Of a DNA stretch of 12,562 nucleotides, positions 1 to 5,882 are shown in pieces. Under the pieces are notes generated by a model. The model was not told where the DNA came from. It ran no database searches and worked only from the letters and a program-made list of their open reading frames with translations. The translations under genes were made by a program, and so were the position numbers. The stretch is from positions 1 through 12,562 of the forward strand of contig CAUJFK010000246.1 of NCBI GenBank assembly GCA_963169175.1, in the 5' to 3' direction. How positions within the stretch are numbered: the first letter of the stretch is position 1; every line of letters starts with the position of its first letter. The DNA comes from Acidobacteriota bacterium (GTDB taxonomy: Bacteria > Acidobacteriota > Blastocatellia > Pyrinomonadales > Pyrinomonadaceae).

Positions 1-806
1 TTCAGGCCGTCCAGTTCACGGCGGATCGCTTCGCGGTCAATTTCGGGTTCGGCGGCACGCGCTGTTTCTATCTGTTTTCGCTGCTTGTCGGAGAGTTTAA
101 AATCATCGGGCACGCTGCGAATATCCAGGACGCCGAGATCGACCAACTCGGCGCATTTCTCATCTTTTAGGCGGCTGATGTGCCCTACGTTATAGACCGG
201 AATGTCCTTGAAATGATGCCGGATAAAACCGCAATCGAGTTTTTGCGAGCAGTGAAGTTTTAGCTCGGGCACAGGCTGCGTCGTTAGATATTCGATCGCG
301 GCCCGCGTTTTTTCGATCGTCTCATTCAGCTTTGCCGCAACCTCTGCCGTCACGTCGTGAATTTGCAGCAGTGTGTCGGGGTCGATCTCGCCGTTTCTGG
401 TGTACGCCGTGTTTACCGTTATCAGGTATGTCTTCGCCACGCTGTGCCCAAGCATTTCCGCCGTCATTTTTTGGAAGGCAAGGTCGTCGTAATGTTCGGG
501 CTTAACTTTTGAGCTGGACTTTACTTCATATATATAAAGCTCGCCGGTCGCGGGATCGGTGACCAAAATGTCTGTGCTGGTCGTGATGTGCCCGGTCGAA
601 AAAATGCGGCCGAATTCGACAATGCCGTTTGCGCCGCCGTTGAAGATCGACATCTTTTTTGCAAGCTGGAGAATTTCAAATCCCTGCTGCCGAAGATGCT
701 TTTGCAATAGCGGAATATCATCTTCCGTCGGCGCGGGCGAATGAAACGCGAGCCAGAATTCATTCGGGCAAGTGAGGTATTGGAGATAGGAGTTTTTTGT
801 AAGCAC
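1..806 (-). CDS. DUF2779 family protein with Cas4-like PD-(D/E)XK nuclease domain (partial, C-terminus off the edge)
   Basis: The minus frame is open without a stop from the window edge to a GTG at 806, giving 268 residues. The start is chosen because it yields MLTKNSYLQYLTCPNEFW, the usual opening of this family; no clear Shine-Dalgarno is visible. Asp79 (TDIL) followed by Glu94-Val-Lys96 (YEVKSSS) forms a PD-(D/E)XK-type metal site, and Gln112 (AFQ) may match the trailing Gln motif. Cys13, Cys186 and Cys192 resemble the Cas4-type iron-sulfur ligands, but the expected fourth Cys is replaced by His197/His198 (GFIRHHF). DUF2779 proteins are usually about 500 residues, so roughly half is missing. 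The biological role is not established; a DNA-processing nuclease is an inference. It lies downstream of sucD on the same strand, beyond a repeat-rich 436-bp gap. Confidence 0.8.
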   Translation of the reverse strand, partial: MLTKNSYLQYLTCPNEFWLAFHSPAPTEDDIPLLQKHLRQQGFEILQLAKKMSIFNGGANGIVEFGRIFSTGHITTSTDILVTDPATGELYIYEVKSSSKVKPEHYDDLAFQKMTAEMLGHSVAKTYLITVNTAYTRNGEIDPDTLLQIHDVTAEVAAKLNETIEKTRAAIEYLTTQPVPELKLHCSQKLDCGFIRHHFKDIPVYNVGHISRLKDEKCAELVDLGVLDIRSVPDDFKLSDKQRKQIETARAAEPEIDREAIRRELDGL

Positions 807-864
807 AGAATTTTGTGTCAGGGGCGGCCGCTCACTGAAAGGGAGCAAGAATGTACATATTGTT

Positions 865-881
865 TGTCGCCTTCAGCGACA
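865..881. repeat. Short hairpin, 6-bp stem
   Basis: TGTCGC (865-870) and GCGACA (876-881) pair around the 5-nt loop CTTCA. A T-rich stretch follows on the plus strand, giving a terminator-like look, but no plus-strand gene precedes it. Confidence 0.5.
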
Positions 882-900
882 GAACTTTTTGTTTTGCGTT

Positions 901-936
901 CCTGGGGTTACATTCGCTTCGCTCATTCACCCCAGG
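901..936. repeat. Palindromic element with 8-bp outer stem
   Basis: CCTGGGGT (901-908) is perfectly complementary to ACCCCAGG (929-936). The 20-nt interior contains CGCTTCG and could fold further. The design looks like an interspersed palindromic unit, but no second copy is in the window. Confidence 0.6.
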
Positions 937-948
937 CTTTATAGGTCG

Positions 949-963
949 GTCGCCGTTGGCGAC
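949..963. repeat. Perfect hairpin GTCGCC-GTT-GGCGAC
   Basis: A 6-bp perfect stem with a 3-nt loop, directly before the first unit of the 41-bp array. Its GGTCG flank resembles the CCGGTCGC core of the array, so it may be a related, diverged unit. Confidence 0.5.
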
Positions 964-966
964 AAG

Positions 967-1204
967 AAACCGGTCGCTGCCGCTTGCGGTTCTGACAGGA
1001 TAAAAAGAAACCGGTCGCTACTGCTTGCGGTTCTGACAAGAGAAAAAGAAACCGGTCGCTACCGCTTGCGGTTCTGACAAGAGAAAAAGAAACCGGTCGC
1101 TACCGCTTGCGGTTCTGACAGGAGAAAAAGGAACCGGTCGCTACCGCTTGCGGTTCTGACAAGAGAAAAGAAACCGGTCGCTACCGCTTGCGGTTCTGAC
1201 AAGA
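967..1204. repeat. Tandem array of a 41-bp repeat, five full units plus a partial sixth
   Basis: Units begin at 967, 1008, 1049, 1090, 1131 and 1171. The first four are 41 bp, the fifth is 40 bp and the last is cut at about 34 bp. Each has a conserved core of about 30 bp (AAACCGGTCGCTACCGCTTG, then CGGTTCTGAC) and an A/G-rich linker of 10-11 bp (AAGAGAAAAAG). The core contains ACCGC-TT-GCGGT, a small hairpin, and a wider AACCG/CGGTT pairing. Units differ at only a few positions. It is not a CRISPR array, because the linkers are nearly identical and very short. A tandem expansion of a palindromic unit is the simplest reading. Confidence 0.9.
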
Positions 1205-1242
1205 TGGCGGCGGCCGTCGTTGTTGGCGGCGGAAACTTGTCT

Positions 1243-2169
1243 TTAGGCGGCGGCCCTTGATCCGAGGACTTCGGCGATCGCCTGGCCGATGTCGGCGGGC
1301 GATTCTACAACGCGGATGCCGGCTTCGGCCAGCGCTTTCATCTTTTCAGCGGCCGTTCCTTTTCCGCCGGAGATAATTGCGCCGGCGTGGCCCATTCGGC
1401 GGCCGGGCGGGGCTGTTTGGCCGGCGATAAAGGCGACAATTGGTTTGGTAACGTTTTCTTTTGCAAATTCCGCGGCGTCTTCCTCTGCCGTTCCGCCGAT
1501 CTCGCCGATCATAACTATCGCGTCGGTCTCATTATCTTCCTGAAAAAGCCTCAGCGCATCTGTGTGCGTTGTTCCAATTATCGGATCGCCGCCGATGCCG
1601 ATCGCGGTCGATTGCCCAAGGCCGAGCGCCGTCAATTGGCCCACTGCCTCATAGGTCAATGTGCCTGAGCGTGAAACTACGCCGATGCGGCCTTCTTTAT
1701 GAATATGTCCGGGCATGATCCCGATCTTGCATTTGCCGGGCGAGATGATGCCGGGGCAGTTTGGGCCGATCAGGCGCGTTTGGAACGCTGCCGTCCCGGC
1801 GGCGTCACTTGCCGGCGGGACGCCGGCGCCCCGCAAGAACTCTTTTGCCTTGACCATATCCGCCACCGGAATGCCTTCGGTAATGCAGACAACGACCGGG
1901 ATACGTGCATCGGCCGCTTCCATAATGGCGTCGGCGGCAAATGCGGGCGGAACATAAATTACCGAAGCATTTGCACCCGTTTCGCGGACGGCGTCCGCCA
2001 CCGTATTGAACACGGGAATTCCCTCGTGCGTAGTTCCGCCTTTTCCGGGCGTAACGCCGCCAACTACATTGGTCCCGTAATCGACCATTTGCAGCGTGTG
2101 AAATGTGCCTTCTTTTCCGGTAATGCCCTGAACGATCAGACGCGTATTCTTATCAACTAAGACGCTCAA
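1243..2169 (-). CDS. sucD: Succinyl-CoA ligase (ADP/GDP-forming) subunit alpha, with an in-frame REP-derived insertion
   Basis: SucD with SucC interconverts succinyl-CoA and succinate with nucleotide phosphorylation in the citric acid cycle, in the cytoplasm. The 308-residue product opens MSVLVDKNTRLIVQGITGKE, like E. coli SucD. It keeps the CoA-binding VGGVTPGKGG (36-45), IGPNCPG (134-140), SRSGTLTYE (166-174) and the phosphohistidine region RMGHAGAII (His261). The TTG start at 2169 is chosen by this match and by AGGAG nine bases upstream; the longer ATG start at 2226 would add 19 unrelated residues. Residues 115-130 replace about two residues of the usual family sequence and are encoded by a REP pair (1782-1832). 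E. coli SucD has 289 residues. sucC is not adjacent: the upstream neighbour is divergent and unrelated. Confidence 0.97.
   Translation of the reverse strand: MSVLVDKNTRLIVQGITGKEGTFHTLQMVDYGTNVVGGVTPGKGGTTHEGIPVFNTVADAVRETGANASVIYVPPAFAADAIMEAADARIPVVVCITEGIPVADMVKAKEFLRGAGVPPASDAAGTAAFQTRLIGPNCPGIISPGKCKIGIMPGHIHKEGRIGVVSRSGTLTYEAVGQLTALGLGQSTAIGIGGDPIIGTTHTDALRLFQEDNETDAIVMIGEIGGTAEEDAAEFAKENVTKPIVAFIAGQTAPPGRRMGHAGAIISGGKGTAAEKMKALAEAGIRVVESPADIGQAIAEVLGSRAAA
1782..1832. repeat. Head-to-head REP pair embedded in the sucD coding sequence
   Basis: On the minus strand, 1832-1806 carries GCCGGCG-TCC-CGCCGGC, a perfect 7-bp stem with TCC loop, followed by AAGTG. On the plus strand, 1782-1808 carries GGAACGC and then a 7-nt stem with one wobble pair around TCC. 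The two units overlap at their tails. The same layout (GGAACGC lead, stem-TCC-stem, GAGTG tail) is seen three times around the RAYT at 5185-5879. The element is 51 bp, or 17 codons, and leaves the sucD frame intact. Confidence 0.8.
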
Positions 2170-2216
2170 AAGTTGTTTCTCCTGATACTGAGATCTTGCC
2201 GAATGGATCAGCCGAA

Positions 2217-2244
2217 AGTATATCACGGCGAACTAACGCAGCAA
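2217..2244 (-). promoter_or_regulatory. Probable sigma-70-type promoter for sucD
   Basis: Read on the minus strand, TTGCTG (2244-2239) and TATACT (2222-2217) are separated by 16 bp. Transcription would start near 2210, giving a leader of about 40 nt before the TTG at 2169. The -35 box is weak, the -10 box is good. Confidence 0.5.
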
Positions 2245-2455
2245 AAATTGCCGCGGAAATGCTTTTGCTGACGGCTAATCCCTGATACAAAAGAATTTAT
2301 TTTTTTTCGCTTTGGCAAAAAAGCTTATAGACAACGCCCGTTTATTCTGATAATCTGCGGTCTAGGAGCCTTCACACTTCAAAACACATCTCAGGCACGA
2401 ATCGCCCTTAACCCCCGGCTTTTGACATTTGTGTTCACCACGAGGATCAAGTTCA

Positions 2456-3403
2456 ATGAATATTTTTCTACAAAAAATCTACCTTTTGCGCGTCGTTTCA
2501 TCGTGCGCTTTGCTTGCCGTTCTATTTGCCGTTCCGGCGCTGGGCAGTACGGTCACCTTCGCCCAGTTCTTTGAACAGAACGGTACCCAGGATTTTGTTT
2601 GGACGAACAACGGCGGCATCAGCGGAACATTTTCCAACGTTGTCGGCGGCTCGCCGATCTGGTTTAGCTATCAGAACATTGCCGGCCTTCCAGCCGAGCT
2701 TCAGGGAATACAGATCGCTCACATGTCGGTAACGACAACGGCGTTTCAATCCGGCACCGTTGTCCTCAGCAACCTGAACCAGCCTCTTGACCAGGTGATC
2801 ACGATCGATATAACGCGTGATACGCCCGCGTCACCCGGAACAGGCGGCGGAAACCGTACACGATTGCTAAGAGTTGTTATTTCACCGGCGATGAATAATC
2901 CGGCACTGATCGGAAACAACGGCGGCAACTCCGCAACTTTGTCGGCGACCACACCTGACCATATCGTTACCTTTTCATCGCATTTTATTTCGTTCGGCGC
3001 AACCACCGATCGAAATATGGCTTTGAGCTTTTCGTCCGTAACGCCGGCGCTCACGCTCGGAGCTGGAAGCTTCCTGCAATCAGTTACGGCGGCCGGTTCG
3101 GGAACATTTGCTTCGGACCCTGTGCCAAGCTATGGCGGCCCGACGGCGGCGGCGGTCAGGGTTGCGGGACGCGTCCTTCGGCCAAACGGCTCGCCGGCAA
3201 GAAATGCCCTCGTCCGCTTGACCGATCAGAACGGAGCGATGCGTTCGGTCCGCACAAGCGCTTTCGGATATTTTACATTTGAAGACATCCAGGCCGGCCA
3301 GGCGGTCGTCGTTTCTGTTATGTCAAAAATGTATCAATATCAGCCGCAGCTAATTTCGCTGAGCGATAGCGCAACCGACCTGACATTTATGCCTGTGAAT
3401 TAA
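2456..3403 (+). CDS. Secreted protein with C-terminal carboxypeptidase-regulatory-like domain
   Basis: The 315-residue product starts at the ATG at 2456, preceded by AGGA nine bases upstream; an upstream in-frame start at 2429 would put nine extra residues before the signal peptide. Residues 1-30 form a signal peptide: basic start, hydrophobic 9-27, likely cleavage after PALG. Residues 31-228 are Gly/Asn/Ser/Thr-rich, probably beta-sheet, and I do not recognise them. Residues 234-315 (VAGRVLRPNGSPARNALVRL, then a GYFTFEDIQAGQ segment) match the carboxypeptidase regulatory-like/Cna-B-like beta-sandwich fold common in acidobacterial exported proteins. There is no catalytic domain, C-terminal anchor or PEP-CTERM motif. 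It is probably released or cell-surface associated; its substrate is unknown. It is transcribed alone, divergent from sucD, and ends at a good terminator. Confidence 0.8.
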   Translation: MNIFLQKIYLLRVVSSCALLAVLFAVPALGSTVTFAQFFEQNGTQDFVWTNNGGISGTFSNVVGGSPIWFSYQNIAGLPAELQGIQIAHMSVTTTAFQSGTVVLSNLNQPLDQVITIDITRDTPASPGTGGGNRTRLLRVVISPAMNNPALIGNNGGNSATLSATTPDHIVTFSSHFISFGATTDRNMALSFSSVTPALTLGAGSFLQSVTAAGSGTFASDPVPSYGGPTAAAVRVAGRVLRPNGSPARNALVRLTDQNGAMRSVRTSAFGYFTFEDIQAGQAVVVSVMSKMYQYQPQLISLSDSATDLTFMPVN

Positions 3404-3429
3404 ATTTGCCGGCAAGCATTTGCGATAAG

Positions 3430-3463
3430 AGGCCGTCCCGACCGGGGCGGCCTTTTTATTTTT
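3430..3463 (+). terminator. Rho-independent terminator after the secreted-protein gene
   Basis: AGGCCGTCCC (3430-3439) pairs with GGGGCGGCCT (3444-3453) through a 10-bp stem with one G-T wobble and a GACC loop, followed by a T-rich tail to 3463. It starts 27 bases past the stop codon. Confidence 0.85.
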
Positions 3464-3567
3464 GTGTGAAAGATCGAAATTCACCTGACTTGTTTTAGCC
3501 GCCAGAGATCGCCTGATGAACTGTGGAAATTGGATCACAAGTTCTTTCGTGCCCTTTGGGTCTTCAA

Positions 3568-3616
3568 CTTTGCGGCCTTTGTGTTAAAAAACCCGCTTAA
3601 CACAAAGGGCGCAAAG
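3568..3616. repeat. Long hairpin element with 20-position stem
   Basis: Positions 3568-3587 pair with 3597-3616 in 19 of 20 places (mismatch at 3575/3609) around a 9-nt loop. The core is CCTTTGTGTTAA / TTAACACAAAGG. Neighbouring sequence repeats the same words (GCCCTTTGGG before, GCAAAGGGCAGACACAAAG after), which suggests a compound palindromic repeat. Confidence 0.85.
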
Positions 3617-3649
3617 GGCAGACACAAAGTTCGCAAAAGAAAGACGTAA

Positions 3650-3733
3650 TTTGAACGCGGATCAAGCGGATCGAGCGGATCAAGACGGATAGATCCGCAA
3701 ATATCCGCCTGATCTGCCTGATCCGCGTTCAAA
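3650..3733. repeat. 84-bp inverted repeat with 15-bp perfect ends
   Basis: TTTGAACGCGGATCA (3650-3664) and TGATCCGCGTTCAAA (3719-3733) are perfectly complementary. The interior repeats GCGGATC-type words on one side and GATCCGC/ATCCGCCTGATC on the other, so a longer imperfect cruciform is possible. No ORF is associated; it looks like a small non-coding interspersed repeat. Confidence 0.85.
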
Positions 3734-3938
3734 AAAGCCTTGTTGCCTCAGAACTTTAGACTTTTCAGCTACCTCCGATTGAAAAGATTCAACACTGGAA
3801 TTTTTTTCACGAACACAGAACATTTTCGCAAGCCGTTTCGTTTCTAGCTTTGGTCACACGAACGCCGCCGCAAACTTTTTGTATCCAGCGGCGGTTCCGC
3901 GATATTTTTGCACGGCTGCGGGGACAGATTTTTAAGCT

Positions 3939-5183
3939 ATGCGGCAGCTTTATTCCTTTTACTTTGACGCATTCTGGATCGCCACAAAATCGATCCTCGA
4001 ACACAAACTGCGCGCCTTTCTTACGCTGATCGGCATAATCATTGGCGTTGCGGCGGTTGTCGTCGTCGGTGCGTCGATCGCCGGACTGAAAACATACGTT
4101 ATCGGACAGGTTTCAAAAGTGCTCGGGTCAAATCATTTTATGATCACCCGCATGGCATTTATGAATAACCTCTCGGACGCGGAATTCGAACGCTATAACC
4201 GCATCCGCAAGGACGTGACCTGGGAAGAATACGAATATGTCCGCGATAATTGCCACCTTTGCTCATACGTCGGCGCCCAATGGAATGGCGGAACCGATCT
4301 GCAGGAAGGCACGGTGGAAATGCCGTCCGTCCGCGTGACCGGCGTGACCGCCAATATGTACGAGATCGAGGACAAGACGTTGTCCGAAGGCCGTTTTTTC
4401 TCGGCGGAGGAAGTTGCGCGTTCTGCCAAGGTCGTCGTTATCGGCAACGACGTAAAGGAAAAGTTCTTTGAATTCACTTCACCTATCGGAAAGACCGTCA
4501 AAGTTCGCGGAATTCCGCTGACAATTGTCGGCGTAGAACAGCAACGCGGCTCATTCTTTGGCCAGTCGCAGGACAGGCACCTTTATATGCCTGTGACGCT
4601 GTTCGGACAGATGTTTAACCGCACCGGCGGCCTTTCAGTTCACGGAAAAACGATCACGACAGAAAATTTTAAACCGGCGATCGAGGAAGCAGAGCTTTTG
4701 CTGAGGAATAAACGTCAGATCCTGGGCAGCGAAGAAAGCACATTCTCGGTCGTGAACGTCGATGAATTCAATTCGACAATGGACCAGATAACCGGAGCGA
4801 TCGCGGCGGTAGTTATTCCGATCACGCTGATAATTTTGGTCGTCGGCGGAATTGTGGTGATGAACATTATGCTTGTTTCAGTGACCGAAAGAACATTCGA
4901 GGTCGGCCTGAGAAAAGCGATCGGAGCAACGCGGAAACAAATAATGCTCCAGTTTCTGATCGAGTCAGCATTGCTGTGCGTTGTAGGCGGTATTCTCGGC
5001 CTGCTGCTCGCCGCCGGGGCCACTCAGTTGGTCGGCTTTCTCCTCGGGATGACAATGACAATAACGTTGTTCTATGTCTTCCTGTCCGTCGGCGTTTCCA
5101 GCGGCATCGGGATAGTCGCGGGAATTTACCCAGCCTGGAAAGCCGCCAGACTGGACCCGATCGTGGCGCTGACAAAGAGTTGA
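3939..5183 (+). CDS. MacB/FtsX-family ABC transporter permease (first of pair)
   Basis: The 414-residue inner-membrane protein has the MacB layout. It has a cytoplasmic N-terminus, a first membrane segment at about 25-50, a large periplasmic domain at about 51-284 and three C-terminal membrane segments (about 285-314, 341-368 and 373-398). Between the second and third segments, ERTFEVGLRKAIGATR (317-332) is the family's cytoplasmic coupling signature for the ATPase. MacB-type systems use mechanotransmission to drive export or outer-membrane delivery of peptides, lipids or lipoproteins; the substrate here cannot be read. No ATPase or MacA-type adaptor is in the window. The periplasmic domain has Cys105-His-Leu-Cys108, absent from its partner at 5883. 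The start lacks a strong Shine-Dalgarno. A RAYT cassette follows two bases after the stop. Confidence 0.92.
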   Translation: MRQLYSFYFDAFWIATKSILEHKLRAFLTLIGIIIGVAAVVVVGASIAGLKTYVIGQVSKVLGSNHFMITRMAFMNNLSDAEFERYNRIRKDVTWEEYEYVRDNCHLCSYVGAQWNGGTDLQEGTVEMPSVRVTGVTANMYEIEDKTLSEGRFFSAEEVARSAKVVVIGNDVKEKFFEFTSPIGKTVKVRGIPLTIVGVEQQRGSFFGQSQDRHLYMPVTLFGQMFNRTGGLSVHGKTITTENFKPAIEEAELLLRNKRQILGSEESTFSVVNVDEFNSTMDQITGAIAAVVIPITLIILVVGGIVVMNIMLVSVTERTFEVGLRKAIGATRKQIMLQFLIESALLCVVGGILGLLLAAGATQLVGFLLGMTMTITLFYVFLSVGVSSGIGIVAGIYPAWKAARLDPIVALTKS

Positions 5184-5184
5184 C

Positions 5185-5211
5185 GGAACGCTGGCGTCCC
5201 GCCGGCGAGTG
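5185..5211 (+). repeat. REP element upstream of the RAYT gene
   Basis: GGAACGC, then a 7-nt stem with one wobble pair around TCC, then GAGTG. It starts two bases past the stop codon of the first permease, and its tail contains the GTG at 5209 that could serve as an alternative RAYT start. Confidence 0.85.
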
Positions 5212-5217
5212 GCATTT

Positions 5218-5835
5218 ATGGCAAATACTGATCGACCAAAAGGCTGGCACGACCGCGGTTATCTTCCGCATTACGACGGCGGAGCAATCGCTCAGTTCAT
5301 CACATGGCGCTTGCACGATTCACTTCCCCAGCCCGTCTTGGTACGCCTTAAGGAAGAACTAAAAATTCACGGCATTGAGAATATTACGCGCGAAACCTTA
5401 ATTTTGGTTGAAGAATATTTGGACAAAGGTATCAGCGCGTGCAATTTGCGAAGACTCGATATCGCGGCAATGGTCCGGCAGGCATTCCTGTTTCATGCCA
5501 AGCGTAAATTTGATCTGTTTGCATGGGTGATAATACCCAATCATATTCACATTTTGCTACGTCCGCTGCCTGGAATACATTTGCACAAGATCATTCACTC
5601 GTTGAAATCGTTTACAGCCCATGAGGCAAACAAGATCCTGGACCGAACAGGCGCCTTTTGGATGCGGGAATACTTTGACCGCTATATCCGCGACGAGGAA
5701 CATTTTCAGAAAGCGGTTAGATATATAGAAAGAAATCCGGTTAAGGCGGGATTATGCAAAGAACCTGCCGACTGGGAATTTAGCAGCGCTGCGGAACGCA
5801 AACGCCCGGCACGCCAGCGTCCCGCTGGCGAGTGA
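5218..5835 (+). CDS. REP-associated tyrosine transposase (RAYT, Y1/HUH family)
   Basis: RAYTs are single-copy HUH nucleases related to IS200/IS605 TnpA; they act on REP hairpins as single-stranded DNA. From the ATG at 5218 the product has 205 residues; the GTG at 5209 would add three. The HUH metal motif is PNHIHILL (His109, His111). The segment FWMREYFDRYIRDEEHF (147-163) supplies the likely catalytic Tyr152, and YIERNPVKAGLC (169-180) is the family's conserved C-terminal signature. All key residues are present, so it may be active. REPs flank the gene (5185-5211, 5808-5834 and 5853-5879). The last residues (about ARQRPAGE) and the TGA are encoded inside the downstream REP. It sits between two paralogous permeases, suggesting insertion into a pre-existing operon. 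Confidence 0.93.
   Translation: MANTDRPKGWHDRGYLPHYDGGAIAQFITWRLHDSLPQPVLVRLKEELKIHGIENITRETLILVEEYLDKGISACNLRRLDIAAMVRQAFLFHAKRKFDLFAWVIIPNHIHILLRPLPGIHLHKIIHSLKSFTAHEANKILDRTGAFWMREYFDRYIRDEEHFQKAVRYIERNPVKAGLCKEPADWEFSSAAERKRPARQRPAGE
5808..5834 (+). repeat. REP element at the 3' end of the RAYT gene
   Basis: Contains GCCAGCG-TCC-CGCTGGC, a perfect 7-bp stem with TCC loop, followed by GAGTG. It is a direct copy, with changes, of the REP at 5185-5211. It encodes the RAYT C-terminus, and its GAGTGA end contains the stop codon. Confidence 0.9.
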
Positions 5836-5852
5836 AAATTTGGAAGTCACAA

Positions 5853-5879
5853 GACTCGCCGTCGGGACGACGGCGTTCC
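5853..5879 (-). repeat. Inverted REP element before the second permease
   Basis: On the minus strand it reads GGAACGCCGTCGTCCCGACG with the rest of the stem and a GAGTC tail: a perfect 7-bp stem around TCC. With 5808-5834 it makes a head-to-head pair like the bacterial interspersed mosaic elements of enterobacteria. It ends four bases before the ATG at 5883. Confidence 0.9.
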
Positions 5880-5882
5880 GTT

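Larger units (their letters stand above)
807..1242. other. Gene-free repeat nest between sucD and the DUF2779 gene
   Basis: No credible gene is seen in these 436 bases. The short plus-strand frames here read through palindromes and tandem repeats. The region holds hairpins at 865-881, 901-936 and 949-963 and then the tandem array at 967-1204. Transcripts leaving sucD would cross all of it before the DUF2779 gene, so these structures could act on sucD transcript ends. That role is inferred. Confidence 0.7.
3464..3938. other. Gene-free interval with two large inverted repeats
   Basis: No supported gene lies between the terminator and the permease start at 3939. The region contains the inverted repeats at 3568-3616 and 3650-3733. 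The remaining 200 bases before the permease presumably hold its promoter, but I cannot pick convincing -35 and -10 boxes. Confidence 0.6.

Noticed and set aside
741..1077. Two short plus-strand frames across the repeat nest
   Set aside because: They read through hairpins and the tandem array, have no ribosome sites, and the first overlaps the DUF2779 start on the other strand.
967..1204. CRISPR-like regular repeats
   Set aside because: The spacers are 10-11 bases and nearly identical, and no cas genes are present. This is a tandem repeat. The Cas4-like DUF2779 protein nearby belongs to a family not tied to CRISPR.
1699..2160. 153-residue plus-strand frame antisense to sucD
   Set aside because: It is a shadow of the well-supported sucD gene in the opposite frame, with no independent motif.
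2226..2226. ATG at 2226 as the sucD start
   Set aside because: It would add 19 residues unlike SucD and lies upstream of the predicted transcript start; the TTG at 2169 has AGGAG and gives the canonical N-terminus.
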